Positions 19,420 to 31,061 of a stretch of DNA of 64,000 nt are shown piece after piece (position 1 is the first letter of the stretch; each line of letters begins with the position of its first letter). The stretch is taken from assembly GCA_030407085.1 (NCBI GenBank), contig CM059584.1, positions 62,139,501-62,203,500 on the forward strand, read 5' to 3'. The notes under the pieces were generated by a model. The model searched no databases, was not told the DNA's origin, and saw nothing but the letters and a program-made list of their open reading frames with translations. This stretch comes from Trichopria drosophilae (lineage: Eukaryota; Arthropoda; Insecta; Hymenoptera; Diapriidae). A program made the position numbers and the translations under genes.

Positions 19420-20560
19420 AGCGAGGTTTTACGAGGGTCCGCACTCTCTGGTAGTGGGGAAATTTTACCCACTAAAACCTCCAACCCTGTCAGCGGCAGG
19501 TGTTAAAGAAAACCTCCCAGGAAACCCGTAAGGATTTTCAGGTTATCCATCCAATGACCTCCTTATTGGAAGGCCTGTGACCGCCCCTCCCCCTCACCAG
19601 ATTTCACCGCCAGATGTTATTGGGCGGCGGCATTTTCCGCAGTCTTTTTATGGCGTAACGTCGTCTCTATCAAATAGGACACCCGGGCCCACGACTCCTC
19701 CGACTGAAGCATGAGGCCGGCTTGTGCTTATTAAAGCCGGTGACCTCTGGGCTCTTAGCAACCTTGCCAGAGATTGGGTAACCAATCAAGATGGCTGGGT
19801 AAGAGGCGAACGAGAGAGGCATAACAACGGGGAGTCGGACTAACAACCCTTCTCTCTGTACATACGAGCACTAGAAATAGAATGCGCATGGCGCCTGACC
19901 ATCGGAGTGGTTCGGATGCAGCCCAGTCCCGAGGTGGCTGGTCCGAAAAGTGGAGTATTTTAGGTGCCTTCCCTCCCTTGCGCGTTTAAGACACCCCCCC
20001 CCCCCCACGGGGGATGGGGCCATATTTGAGTGATGCACCACACCGCTGGTTGTGCCCATTGAAAAATGAACAACAATTCAGATACCAAATTATTAGTAAC
20101 AAGCTGCCTGCCTTGAGACTTCTGTTGATTCAGAGAACCCTTTCTAACGTTGCCACGACCCGCTAGAGGCCAACCCTCTTTGCGGTTACTACTGGACGGA
20201 CACGGCACGCCGTAGCGCTCCCCCGTGGGGAACCCGCCGGCAGGGGCTTGACACCGCACCCTAGCTCCCCAGTACGGTGGGTATCTCGAGTCGTTTTACG
20301 ATCAGGCATTCGACGGTAACAGACCAACCGAACGATCGGGTCCGTGAGGTCGTCAATTCTCAAAACTTGCTAAGAGAAGAGGAGAAGCTCCTCTTCGAGT
20401 TCGGGCGCTTCGACCCCTCCCTCTTCTTTACGGACGGAGTTACCTGCTCCGCTCTCTTCCACAAGTCCCCTGCAGGGGAGGTGGTGGGGCTACCACGATC
20501 AATTGCCCACGGACGATTTCAGTGGATGGAGTGTCTCCGATAAGATCTTATGAGTTGCTA
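19420..20560 (+). mobile_element. 5' region of an R4/Dong-like element or associated dispersed repeat
   Basis: A GC-rich segment of about 1.1 kb precedes the R4-like reverse transcriptase remnant. Within it, 19949-20480 recurs inverted at 27785-28318. Shared landmarks are GAGTATTTTAGGTGCC, GGGGCCATATTTGAG, ATGCACCACACCG, AACAAGCTGCCTGCC and GACGGTAACAGACCAACC. A frame shared by both copies (RFTIRHSTVTDQPNDRVREV...) stays open but matches no domain I know. Whether this is the 5' part of the R4-like element or an independent repeat cannot be settled here. Confidence 0.4.
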
Positions 20561-20975
20561 CAACGAGAATTGTCCGCAACAAAGGGGTTGTTCCGAATAG
20601 AATCGATGTCACGATTTGCGGTACCCGGCATAGGTTTTTTCCCCCACATGAGTCGGGTTTTCCTTATGCTTACGCACCCGAATGGGGGATACTTCTCTTG
20701 AAAGACGGCTTCAGCCGCACGAGACGGGGATCTGTAGGTGTATGTTTGTAAAGGTCCTGAAAAGCGGCAATATCGGCGATATTAATATATCGAATGTTGT
20801 GATCTTTGTATAGGAGGAGTAATTAGGGAGTGGCTTTAAGAAGCGATCGTGATTAGATTTGAGATATAGTTAGTTCGATCTAATGTTTAGTTTCGAATTT
20901 GATAGATGTCATTGTTGACATCACGCTTCAAACCGCTCGGGATATTTTGCGCCATTCTTCCGCGAGTTTCCGTCT

Positions 20976-22297
20976 ATGGCCTCGATTGACGAGGTTGAGG
21001 AGGAATTTTGGAGGAGCATCTACGAGAAAATATCTAGGCTTAATATAGACACTCCAGACATTAAAATCTTTACCGAGTTGTGTGACGAACTTGCGCAACA
21101 AACTGAAGGTTGCCCACCCGTCAGTGCATTAGAGGAGAATAATACCATCAAAAGGGCGCGGTATTTCTCATCCTCGCGTTAGGATGGAATTAACAACTAT
21201 TGGTGGAAGAAGTTTACTTCTGTTTATCAACACCTAGCTGGAATATTCACCTCTTATATAAATGAAGACCACCCCATTCCGCACGGGCTGGTGTATCGAC
21301 ACTACTCTCAAAATCGGAGGACTTGCCGGATTCGAGAAACCATTGACCAATCGCGTGTATTATCACGGTATACAAATGGTTCACTAACATCTTGAACGAA
21401 CGTATTGAGACAGCCGCGAAACCGGTATGGCAGCGGATAGTAGAACAACGAGGCTGCAAAACGGGTGTATCCGGCTGCAAGGACAACTTGCTTATCGATA
21501 GGTGTGTTTATCAGGACTCAGTCCAGCGCAAGCGTAATCTGTTGATATCCTGTCTGGATTACATGGAACCGTATGATCCAACATCGCACGAGACTTTAAG
21601 CTTGTTGTTGAAACGTCTTCACGTCTACCTAAATATAGTGTGAAGGGTAGAAGATACAACGCATCTTTGGAAAACTCACTTTGTCATGATATCCAGCCAG
21701 TAGAATCATGTCTATACGGGTCAATTCCAAAGAGCTATCTATCAGGGAAATTCTCTGCATCTCACTATTGCCACTATCCGTTGCGCTACGACAATCTCAA
21801 GGATACACGTTTGGGCCGCATCAGGCGACGATCTCTTAACATCGCCCTCATATACTCGAGAAATACAGGTATGGAATTCGGATTGGACAAATGTGTAGTC
21901 GTTCATTTGCTCAGAGGTCAGACTATATTAACAACAATTAGAGCTCATCTACAGAAACGTCACCCGCCACCCTTAGCACCAAGGAAGCCTAAACGCACCT
22001 GGGAGTGCCTCAGAGGCATGTCCAGGATATGCAGGCTGATAAAATGATCATCGTTAAGAAATACCGGAGCGTTCTCCGTCAGATCTGGTCATCAGAATTG
22101 ACGGGGAAAAATAAGGTAGCAACCACGAATATGGTGGATGTTTCACCAGTGGTCTATTAATTTGGAGCACTTAAGTGGAACGTGGAGGAGTTAAGGGGTC
22201 TTGGTTGCGGCACGCGGAAGAGGATTTGCATGCAACGCAGATAGCATCCAAGATCTTCCGTGGAACGTCTGCATTTACCCCAAAAACTGTGCCGCCG
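20976..22297 (+). pseudogene. R4/Dong-like reverse transcriptase, N-terminal and central part
   Basis: The frame at 20976 gives EEFWRSIYEKISRLNI and RARYFSSSR, a stop at 21180-21182, then in the same frame DGINNYWWKKF ... HPIP. Further pieces (with frameshifts) are SGCKDNLLIDRCVYQD (21392-21643), an RT palm region, GMEFGLDKCVVVHLLRG (about 21870-21920) and KYRSVLRQIW ... FGALKW. The FW..+Y.KI..L / DG+NN+WWK / GCKD.LLID / FGLDKC series is typical of the R4/Dong group of non-LTR retrotransposons. Decayed beyond function. The ORF is cut at 22297 by the Transib element and resumes at 27121. Confidence 0.65.
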
Positions 22298-22359
22298 TAC
22301 AGTGGGGCAAAGTCTCGATTACGTGGCAAAAAATCCTAAATTACCTATATGAGGGTTTC

Positions 22360-22805
22360 CGTGGTCGCTGATTACGAATCTGAGGACAGATTTTTCAAAA
22401 TTCAAAATGGCGGATCCCATATAACGAAAACAAAATCGAATTTCTATTAATTTGACTGAAATTGGTCACCTAGGGGATTTTTGGGGTCGCTGATTACGAA
22501 TCTGATGTCCGATTTGAAAGATTCAAAATGGCGGCTCTAATATAGCGGTCTAGAAATTCAAATTTCTATTAATTTGACTGAAACTGGTGACTCGGAGGGT
22601 TTTTGGGGTCGTTGATTACGAATCTGAGGTCAAATTTTCAAAATTCAAAATGGCGGATCCCATATCGCGGTCTAAAAATTGGAATTTCTATTAATTTGAC
22701 TGAAACTGGTCACTTGGGGGGGGGGGGGGGTTTTGGGGTCGCTGATTACGAATCTGGGGTCAGATTTTCAAAATTCAAAATGGCGGATCCAAAGTAGCGG
22801 CCAAA
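22360..22805. repeat. 122-bp tandem repeat near the left Transib end
   Basis: GATTACGAATCTG starts at 22370, 22492, 22614 and 22743, giving spacings of 122, 122 and 129 bp. Each unit contains TTCAAAATGGCGG and TTTCTATTAATTTGACTGAA. A G-run (22718-22730) accounts for the longer third spacing. It is noncoding and may be an expanded subterminal repeat. Confidence 0.8.
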
Positions 22806-23049
22806 ACTGTTTATACGTTGAAAATATAAAGTGAAATCTCATGTAATTTGGTTTTCGAGGTCATTGCTTGCGATTCAGGAGTTAAATTAGAGCAAAAACA
22901 TCGTAAAAGTTTTGTAAAATTGATTTTGTCGATTAAAAAACAGAAATTTGTCATTTTAATTTTATTCGTTTTTTTATGCATTTGTTATTGAGTATCTTGA
23001 TGTAGGGAAAGTGGTAAAAGATTAAGTCATGCATATGTTATGTAATTCT

Positions 23050-24675
23050 TTATTTACTCCTAGTAATAAAAATCATGTATGTCACATTTATCAATTTTCG
23101 AACCATTCTTGCCTTTTGTCTGATGACTTCAGGTTGTTTTAACAATTGTATAGCTTCTTGATGTAGAGATTTTGCCGCTCTTTGGGGCAATTTCGTGATG
23201 CTGGAGGGAAATGGATCTGATGGTACTAATAGCCTATTAAAAATGTCTCTCATATTCGATTCTCTAGACCATTTTCTTGAATGATGTAATCTGAAGTTTT
23301 GAATGTCCTTATTGCGTGACTCATGGACATCTTCAGAAAGTTGTCCGATCGGTAAAAGGGCATATTTTACCATTTCTGCTCCGTGGATCAATACTTTATG
23401 TATAGATGTATGCATGCAATACCACGATTAAGCGGGCATTATTTATACAATGTCTTTGAATTTTTCATCGTCTATATCATTCCCGCTAGAAATTACCAGC
23501 AAAATAATATGAAATCGATGAATTAAATTTTCATCGACTCCTGTTATGTCAACAAATATGGCAGCATTTTCGAAAAAGCGGCGTGCTGTATTTTCACATT
23601 CTTTTTCACTTCCTCTTGACGAGCTTGTCACTTTTCAGTTGTTAGCTTATATGACAAATGCAAACAGTACTCAAAAAACGAATTCACGCATGCTATGTAG
23701 ACATGCCAAATCTTAAATTACCTTTAGTAATGTCCATTTTCATAATGTTGTCGATGTCATTAAATTCTTTAGAGGTGGCTTTGCACATGCAGCAGCGTTT
23801 TGCAGAAGTGGTACCGGTTTCTGCATTACAGACTTTACCGTATATCATCGTAAACGATATGCAATAAGTTCCGGAAATGGATTTTCCATTTTGTTCATTA
23901 GCGTATGGTGCAAGACCCTCAATCTGCTGTTCAATGTCGGTAACTTATTTCTCTGTTGACTGTACATATTCATGTACAAACTGCAATCGTATTGGTCTGC
24001 AGAATCGAGGAAGTGATGTTCTAGGATGTTCCACACAATAGTTACTTCATCCGTCTCGTGATTGTTGTGTATTAATTGTAAATATACCAAAGACGTATAC
24101 AAAATGTTTTCATTAGATTTTCCATCAGTAAATTTTTGTTTATTAACACTTTGACCGCTGCTCCATCACATCCTCATTTACAGTGAAGTACTAATTTTTG
24201 CAATTGTTTAATTATATATGTGGTATGATCAAGTAAAGCCTGTAGTTTAATTTGTGCGCACGACTTACTAACAGTTGTGTACAGAACTGATGGATAACAA
24301 CGATTTTTTGCTTTTTCTACTTCATGGTATGATGGGTATAATTGGCATTTATGTGCTCTAGCTGCATTTCTTGATCTGATAACAGCGCATTGATTCTCCT
24401 TTCTTGACCATTAAAGAAAGTGCTTCGCCTGGGTTAAAGGTACTTCATTTTGTGAACGAACAGCATATATATTTTGAGGCTCTTGTTGGGCTTGTTGACG
24501 TGTCATCTTTAAGAACTTGAGTAGCAGGTACTTGACCAGAACTCCTTAAACTCATTTGAGCAGCATCTTTCTTCTGCAGATAAAGTAGAACGTACTTTTT
24601 GAGTCTTTCGCCTCTTTGATCTATCGCTGGATGATGCAAAGGTCGCCCACATGTTCCGATTTTATCATTCTTCAT
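23050..24675 (-). pseudogene. Transib-type (RAG1-like) transposase, decayed but nearly full length
   Basis: Read on the minus strand: N-terminal part near 24675 (YVLLYLQKKDAAQ, TSPTRASKY), then NRCYPS, CAQIKLQALLDHT, a GCDG motif, SLVYLQLIHNN, a cysteine pair in KRCCMCKATSKEFND, GMST*HACIRFFE, TARRFFEN, TGVDENLIHRF and HKVLIHGAEMVKYALLPIGQ followed by SED-HESRNKD and NRLLVPSDP. The order matches the RAG1 core as I recall it (YICTLCDATR zinc motif, then HKTLAH...IGAWASEGNESGNK with the catalytic glutamate). About ten stops and frameshifts occur. The family cuts at terminal heptamers by hairpin formation; this copy is inactive. Confidence 0.7.
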
Positions 24676-25557
24676 AGTCTTCTCAGATGTTGATGTTGTG
24701 CATTCAGTATTGGATAATTTTGAAAATTACGTACGGTGCCTTTCAACCATTCTTCGTTTTTTTCAGTAACTTTTCTTGGCCTCTAGTTGTTACTCTCCTA
24801 ATGACTTTTCGTCCTCGTCTATTTGTATCACATGTTCGGTTTTTTTTTAAATTGCATCTTTCAAAACCCCAATGTCGAAATTCCGTTTATTTTTTAAACT
24901 GTCTTTCACCATAAAGAAAAGATCTTTTCTTGATAATTCCAGATTTGAAGATTTGGAAGACTCTGTAAAATACCAATGTAAACTTGTACATAATTGAATG
25001 ACATTATTCAGAAATTATTTTTATACTTAACAAAACTGCATACTATGTATTTAAAATCCACTAATATTTCAGATTTTCTGAAATAATTTATTACTACTAA
25101 ATGATAATGTTATATTAATGAAGAAAATGAATATTTTTGCTATAAATGATACATAGGGTAAGAGCCATCGGTTATCTAGAAAAAGTATGGTTCATTTTCG
25201 AAAGGTACATTTTTTGGCAAAATAAAAAACTACACATAAAAAATATATTTGAATACATTCTGTACGAGAAAAAAAGAATGCAGAAATTTCATGGAATCCA
25301 CTTTTACCAGGGTCTCCTCGGTTTCAATAAAAAACAGGTATAAGAACAGCAGGAGGCTCCTTTCTCTACTGCGGAGGCCCTACAGTGCAGTCGAAGGGTT
25401 CTACCTATCGTTTACGCCTTACAAACATGTGGGAAATACAGTTCTAACTGCTCAAAGTTCTTTCCGGATTATTTTATAAAATTTTGAGATTATTATAAAA
25501 CGGAACGTGAAGTGCTTGTGCGAACTTGTAAAGCATATATTTACAATAATAAATTAT
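24676..25557. other. Transib interior, noncoding or unreadable
   Basis: Possibly includes the extreme N-terminus of the transposase on the minus strand near 24700-24850 (GRKVIRRVTTRGQEK in one frame). Otherwise AT-rich with no recognised feature. Confidence 0.35.
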
Positions 25558-26436
25558 TGTATTATAACCTCGACCTTATAAGGACGAGGCAGATACTCTT
25601 TAATTTGTCCTAACACAAAAAAAAGGGGGAACGGGGGCGCGGGCTCCAATCTCGCGACGGCGGAACCTCTTTCGGAAATGACCGGGAACGACACTTTATT
25701 CATTCGCGAGGGGTCTATGGGGTATTAATAAAAAAAAGTCTACTTACGTGGGAAATTCGCCGGGTGGCCGGTTGGCTGGTTTCGTTGGCCGCCTGGACTC
25801 TTTGACCGGTGTCTCTCACTCGTGCACAACGCTGCCCTACAGATTTGCTGCGATTATCTCGCCTTTTGGTAGCCGGGTCGTCTACTGCACTTCAACTTGC
25901 TGTTTTTCTTCGATACGCACTGTACTTCGGCTCGCGGCGCGAACTAGTTTTCTCGTCGATGGCCTCACAGATACTGACTTCTCTTCTGCAGCGGTGCGCC
26001 GTCGGACCGGCGCGTGCGCGCTCGAGCGATCGGCGCGAGAGAGGGGTTCGTCCGGGGGTCCTAGCTGGGGGACGTACTCATCGGGGCGATGACGAGCACC
26101 GTCCTCGGGGTCTTCGTGGTGGGAGGGGACGACACGGAGCGCTGAAAAGTGCTTCGTGCGTCACCGTATCGTCTCGGGCTAGCTGTCGCTATTATGAGAG
26201 AGAGAGCGATAGGGAGGGATAGAGAGAGGTCGGCGGCGGTGGCCGAGGCCCGTTACTCGGGAACTCTCGAGGCGCACTGCGGCACGACCCGTGGGGGAGG
26301 ACGAGTGGAGGCGCGCTCCGGTAAAAAGAGCCGTTTCTCCTCCGGGAGGGGCGGACTTCGTGGCGGGGTTACGCCCGGCCCCAATAGATGGCGCGGGGTT
26401 CGGTAAGCGTGTCCATCTGTGACGGGTTTCGTCACA
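25558..26436 (-). repeat. Probable solo LTR inside the Transib element
   Basis: A sharply GC-rich block in AT-rich surroundings. On the minus strand it begins with TGTGACGAAACCCGTCACA (26436-26418), a self-complementary LTR start like those at 47682 and 49058. An AATAAA lies near its distal end (complement of 25697-25702). GTATT occurs directly outside the start (26437-26441) and at the other end (25557-25561), possibly a target duplication. No primer site or pol sequence adjoins. The long GC-rich frames in this block show no domain. Confidence 0.45.
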
Positions 26437-27113
26437 GTATTAAAATGTAATTAGTGCCATTAATTAATGTTAATTCACTAATTTCCATGACCGTTATAAG
26501 ACATTAATCTATGTTAATAGACAGAAAATAAACCAACGCGTTATAACGTAATAACCAATGCATTACATTAACACGTCCGTTAATGTCGCGCCGCGCTTTC
26601 CTGCATAAAAATTAGTCTCACTATTCATTGAGCACTCTTGAGCAGCCAGTCTTTTAATATGTTATATTTAACACTGTATACTTATCAGCTTCTTGTTGAA
26701 ACAAGGTAGAGACTTGCGAATACATTTTTAAACGACATTAGAAAATTGATTTTAGATAAAAAGTGTACAATTTTGTATGTTTACTTGTCGCGAGATTTAG
26801 ATATTACAAACATAAAATAAGCAATAACTGTGCATAACCATATATTGTACATACCTCCAGAAAGTGATTCCATTTTGTCGAATTCCAATTGAAATATTTT
26901 CTTCAGTTTCACAGCACTTCAAATCAGGCAAGAATTTTTCGACGCGTCCACTTGTTTCGTGCGCACCGAACGGAGGCTAAATGTCGACTGATGTCGAGGC
27001 GACCGGTCCGGAATGTTGTTCTAGGACTATCCGTAAACAAGATCTGAATGTATATAAACGAAAATATAGAACTAAAAAATTTGATTTTTGGCCATGATTT
27101 TATCGATTTGCCC
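26437..27113. other. Transib right interior, AT-rich
   Basis: Contains clustered ATTAATGTTAAT-type motifs at 26450-26600 and otherwise no feature before the right terminal repeat. Confidence 0.4.
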
Positions 27114-27120
27114 CACCGTG

Positions 27121-27301
27121 CGTCATGGCTTTTTGAGCCAGGAGTGTATGCATGACAGATTAGTCCTCGAAACGGCTAGCAATTTGGTTAATCGGAGGAT
27201 AACGGAGGACCCCTCGATGATGCTAGTTCATCAACATGAAATTCAGGGAAATGTGGCGTTGTTATACAACGCGGAGGAACTTATACGGACGGTAATTATA
27301 G
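27121..27301 (+). pseudogene. R4/Dong-like reverse transcriptase, C-terminal continuation
   Basis: The frame GFLSQECMHDRLVLETASNL, then SMMLVHQHEIQGN and LYNAEELI resembles the region after the thumb of R4/Dong proteins (G.GL+....+...+..L...+......+++.+ +H+...). It continues the ORF interrupted at 22297 by the Transib insertion and is itself cut at 27302 by a TIR element. Confidence 0.5.
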
Positions 27302-28696
27302 TAGGGGAGGTCGGGGTATTATTGGACACGGAGTATTGTTGTACAGCGCGATATTTTCCCCGTTTGTAACGCATGGAGTCTCTATCAACTAGCATCGACT
27401 CGTCTTATCATAATCTCATTTTCTATTAAGCACTTGACTTATTTTGACGCATTGTTACCTCGCTATAATATAGAACAAAATTTTGATGTTTGTAAAGTGT
27501 TTTTTTTCACTTAGTGTTTTGGTCATTTTTATAACATTTTTCTAAAAACCAAGTCAGGTAAATGTATTTATAATATTCTTGGGTCTATAAGCTTTTGACG
27601 CATATAAGAGGTTTTGATGAAAATTGCATTGTGTTATACGCCGAAATTTTGTCAAAATGAGCGTTCGGGGTATTATTGGACACTGATGCGGAGGGAAATA
27701 CTGATTTCTGCATAATTTGCATGCAAAATATGCCCGAGAAAGAAAATCGCCGAAACATAGCCCATTGTATCGCTTGTGACCCCGCAGAGGACTTAAGGAA
27801 GAGAGCGGAGCAGGTAACTCCGTCCGCAAGGAAGAGGGAGTGGTCGAAGTGCCCGAACTCGAAGAGGAGCAATGCTTTTGAAAGATCCGCTTCTCTTAGT
27901 AAGTTTTGAGAATTGACGACCTCACGGACCCGATCGTTCGGTTGGTCTGTTACCGTCGAATGCCTGATCGTAAAACGACTCGAGTTATCCACCGTACTGG
28001 GGTGCGGTGTCAAGCCCCTACTAGGTGGATTCCACACGGGGGAGCGTTTCGTCGGTCGTGCCGTGTCCACCTGGTAGTCATCCGCAAATAAGGTTGGATT
28101 CTGGCGGACCGTGGCAATGTTAAGAAAGGTTCTCTGAACCAACAGAAGCATCAAGGCAGGCAGCTTGTTGATAATAATTTGGGAGCCGACTTGTTGTCGC
28201 TTTTTTAAGTGACACAACCGGCGGTGTGGTGCATCGCTTAAATATGGCCCCATCCCACGTGGGGGGGGGGGGAGGGGTCCTAAAACCGGTCGGCAGGTGG
28301 GGCACCTAAAATACTCAATATAGATGTATCGCTTGTAATCGAGGTGTTCACTTGAGTTGTGTCGGAGCGAACCGGAACACTTTCACCTGTCTTGCTTTAT
28401 TTTATTCATTATAATATAGGTATTCTTGGGGTTTCATTAACAAATAAATGTTTTCCAGCAATAATTTGCATTTTGTCGAATAATACCCCGAGATTTTTTT
28501 AAATCTCAAAAACCAGTTTTTTGCGCCAGCTGATACAGAGTGTACAATTTTAAATAATTAGGTCAAATTGCTGGTACCAAATGAAAGGTTATTTATCGTA
28601 GCACAAAATCAAGCTTTGAAATTTTGAGAAAAAGCAATTATTTTAAAGTTTCTGGACAAAATAAAAATGCGTCCAAGAATACCCCGACCTCCCCTA
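27302..28696. mobile_element. 1.4-kb terminal-inverted-repeat element
   Basis: The left end TAGGGGAGGTCGGGGTATT is matched by an inverted right end at 28696. Inner copies of CGGGGTATTATT occur at about 27664 and, inverted, near 28480. The interior carries an inverted copy of the dispersed repeat of 19949-20480. No transposase is visible; I could not identify a target duplication. Confidence 0.6.
27785..28318 (-). repeat. Dispersed repeat, second copy (inverted relative to 19949-20480)
   Basis: Shares the landmarks listed for 19420-20560. Here an uninterrupted minus-strand frame spans the repeat (ATG at 28253), longer than in the first copy, but its meaning is unknown. Confidence 0.55.
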
Positions 28697-28744
28697 CTTA
28701 ACATTACAGAATTAAGACAAAGCGTAATTTTTAATCAAAATATA

Positions 28745-29080
28745 ATTTTAAAAATGGAAAATTGTTAAATGTGAAAAAAATTTAAATAGTTTATAACAAG
28801 CTGTGTATAAGTAAAGAAAAATACGTTCTTCGAGACTCGAACCTTCAAAACCTGGATCATAAAGCAAGCGCGCTAGCGCCCGAGTCAAAGCGGGTTTGAA
28901 ATTACTCGATGTCCATAGGATATAAGAGGCATGATACGGTACACATAAACGACTGCGAACTGCATCGGGTCGCATTCGAAAAGATACTAAAGTACTACAT
29001 TTTGAGTAATGCTCCAAAAAATCGGAGGGCTCCACTCCTGACTGTCCCCATGAAAGTTCCCAATATCGTATCATTTTCAA
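28745..29080 (-). repeat. Dispersed repeat with internal tRNA-like promoter (copy 2)
   Basis: Inverted relative to 3440-3795. B-box-like at 28831-28843 and A-box-like at 28869-28887 on the minus strand; similarity extends on both sides. Divergence is moderate, so the two insertions are not recent. Confidence 0.6.
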
Positions 29081-29109
29081 ACACCTTTGAAAATACTGAC
29101 AGTTTTCTT

Positions 29110-30400
29110 TAAAATTTCTCGAATTAGTTTCTACAGATACAGTATATTTTAGGAATCTTGAAAATTCGTAATAGATTGTGTGTTGATATAAAAGGGAATT
29201 ATAATATAGTCACATATTGAAGTCACATATTGAAGAATAAGGAAGACATTTGTAAGTTTTTAATTTCACGTTGATTTTTACGGAATGATTATTAAGTCAA
29301 TCAGTTAAACGGGGTACAATTTCAAAAATATGGCGGATTAAAAATTTTAAACATTTACTAGGCCATATAACAATAGCTATCTGGAATGTTTTTCAGATGG
29401 ATGATTACGGATCGGGTATTCGGCATTTAACATTGAAAATAGCAGATCTACTGTAAATTAAATACGTAATCAAATCTCGACGAATTAATTCGCTTTTAGA
29501 ATAACAGTTAAAATGGCAACTCGTGCATATTCTTAAACAACCTCCTGTTTTAATATCCATTTTTATTTTATTGATTTTTATGGTTTATTCATTTACTATA
29601 AATTGACTATTTAATGGGTAAATACCCTTTTTGAATAATTTGATGTTTATATTTTTCGATTTCTTTTCAGTATTATATTTAATAGCAATTTGTTTTCCAT
29701 TGATATATAAGGAACTGTTGTAGTTTGTGAGAGCACTGGCAAAGCAAAAGGATTTACGAGAACGTAGGTAGGATAGATCACAACGGAGCACAAGGAAGAA
29801 ACTGAAGCACTGTATTATTTACTGTACTTTCTATATGAGACATTCGTTTATAAGCGGAACAGTTTTTGACCGACACATCTACAAATTACTGCATAATTTT
29901 TTTACATTTTCTAAGCATCAAATAAGTATAACTTTTTTCTTTAAGCCTTTTTTTTTAAAGAAATGAATATTTGTAATTTTCAGATTGTGCGTTTCTTGGT
30001 GATTTTCAAATCGCCATACCTCCGATAAAAGAAAACCGAAAAAATATTTTGTTCATTTTAAAAAGGATAACTTATTCAAATCCTTTTGTCCTTTTATAGA
30101 TAATAATAAATAAGTAAGTATATGTATATTTTTTACCGCTTTAGTTAAATTAAATAAACAAATAAGTTTTTCTCTTAAATTTAATATGGTGAATCGGGAT
30201 AACTCAAAATCCTGATCAAACTCAGATTTACAGTCACTTTGAAATTCCAGAATGGCAGTAAAACATTTAACAACAAACGTAAATTTGCAAGTCACAACAG
30301 ATCAAAATATAAACCTGTTACTTAAAATAACATGGATAAATACAAATTCGATTATATTGCATGCGAAAAGGTAAGAATTAAGTATATTTTTAAATAATCA
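29110..30400. other. AT-rich DNA, nothing recognised
   Basis: No coding motifs or repeats detected by eye; one AAAATATGGCGG block near 29322 is reminiscent of motifs in the 122-bp array. Confidence 0.4.
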
Positions 30401-30413
30401 GGACCCACATATT

Positions 30414-30707
30414 GTGCTGTTGCAAGAAATAAAATTAAATTCAAGACATAAAATACAACTCAAAGATTACAAAATAATCAGAACCGACAGGCCCAATGCA
30501 GAAGAAGGCGGAGGCACGGCAATTCTTATAAGAAACAATATTTCGTACACCCAAATTTATTACCCCACATCTACTCAAAATGATGTACTAGAATACACAA
30601 TTATTAAAATAGATATCGGCAGTAATTCTCATGTGTGTATAATAAGCTTATACGCTAATTTTGTTTTTATTATTATTTTCACAAAGTATTTACAATCTGT
30701 ATTTTGA
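30414..30707 (+). pseudogene. Endonuclease fragment of an I-group-like non-LTR retrotransposon
   Basis: The frame gives LLQEIKLNSRHKIQL, RTDRPNAEEGGGTAILI and CIISLYA, matching the first catalytic blocks of APE endonucleases in non-LTR elements (+LQE.KL..., RTDR...GGG.A+L+). The fragment is cut 18 bp downstream by the TIR element starting at 30726. It may belong to the same parent family as the reverse transcriptase at 36740-39790, since both are on the + strand in the right order, but intervening sequence is rearranged. Confidence 0.7.
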
Positions 30708-31061
30708 CATTCAGTAAGTGGTTTACCCTACTCGAAAAGGAGGATAGAAAAGCAGAGAAAAGTATAGAAATTCTGCGTGATTCGTATGCTTTTGAATCCT
30801 ATTTTTGGCACATAATGTAAATCTATCAATTCTTATCCTATCTGAATACTTGTTAATATTTTTTTTGTTAATACTTGTTAAAATTTTGAACAATGTTAAT
30901 ATTTTTCTATCCATTAGGTAAAATCAATAAATTTCTATCCCAATCGTGTATAGAGAATCAATCCAAATGTCTCTCATTACACTTTTATCATTATGTATCC
31001 TAAAAATTTATAGAAATTCTATCAAAACGAATCAAAATGTGATTTTTATATTTATACGGTC

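Larger units (their letters stand above)
22298..27120 (-). mobile_element. Transib (RAG1-like) DNA transposon, 4.8 kb, complete ends
   Basis: The right end read inward is CACGGTGGGGCAAA (27120 downward) and the left end is TACAGTGGGGCAAA (22298 upward), continuing with partially matching TGGC-AAAAATC. Transib ends begin with a heptamer resembling the RAG recombination signal CACAGTG. The flanks are CGCCG (22293-22297) and CGTCA (27121-27125), a degraded version of the 5-bp GC-rich duplication usual for this superfamily; the two differences are CpG-type transitions. A decayed transposase lies inside on the minus strand, and R4-like coding resumes beyond the right end. Confidence 0.7.

Noticed and set aside
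22360..22805. CRISPR-like regular spacing
   Set aside because: Whole 122-bp units are repeated without unique spacers; eukaryotic context; a plain tandem repeat.
25748..26435. GC-rich overlapping frames with Arg/Ser-rich products
   Set aside because: Open in several frames because of GC content; better explained as a solo LTR.
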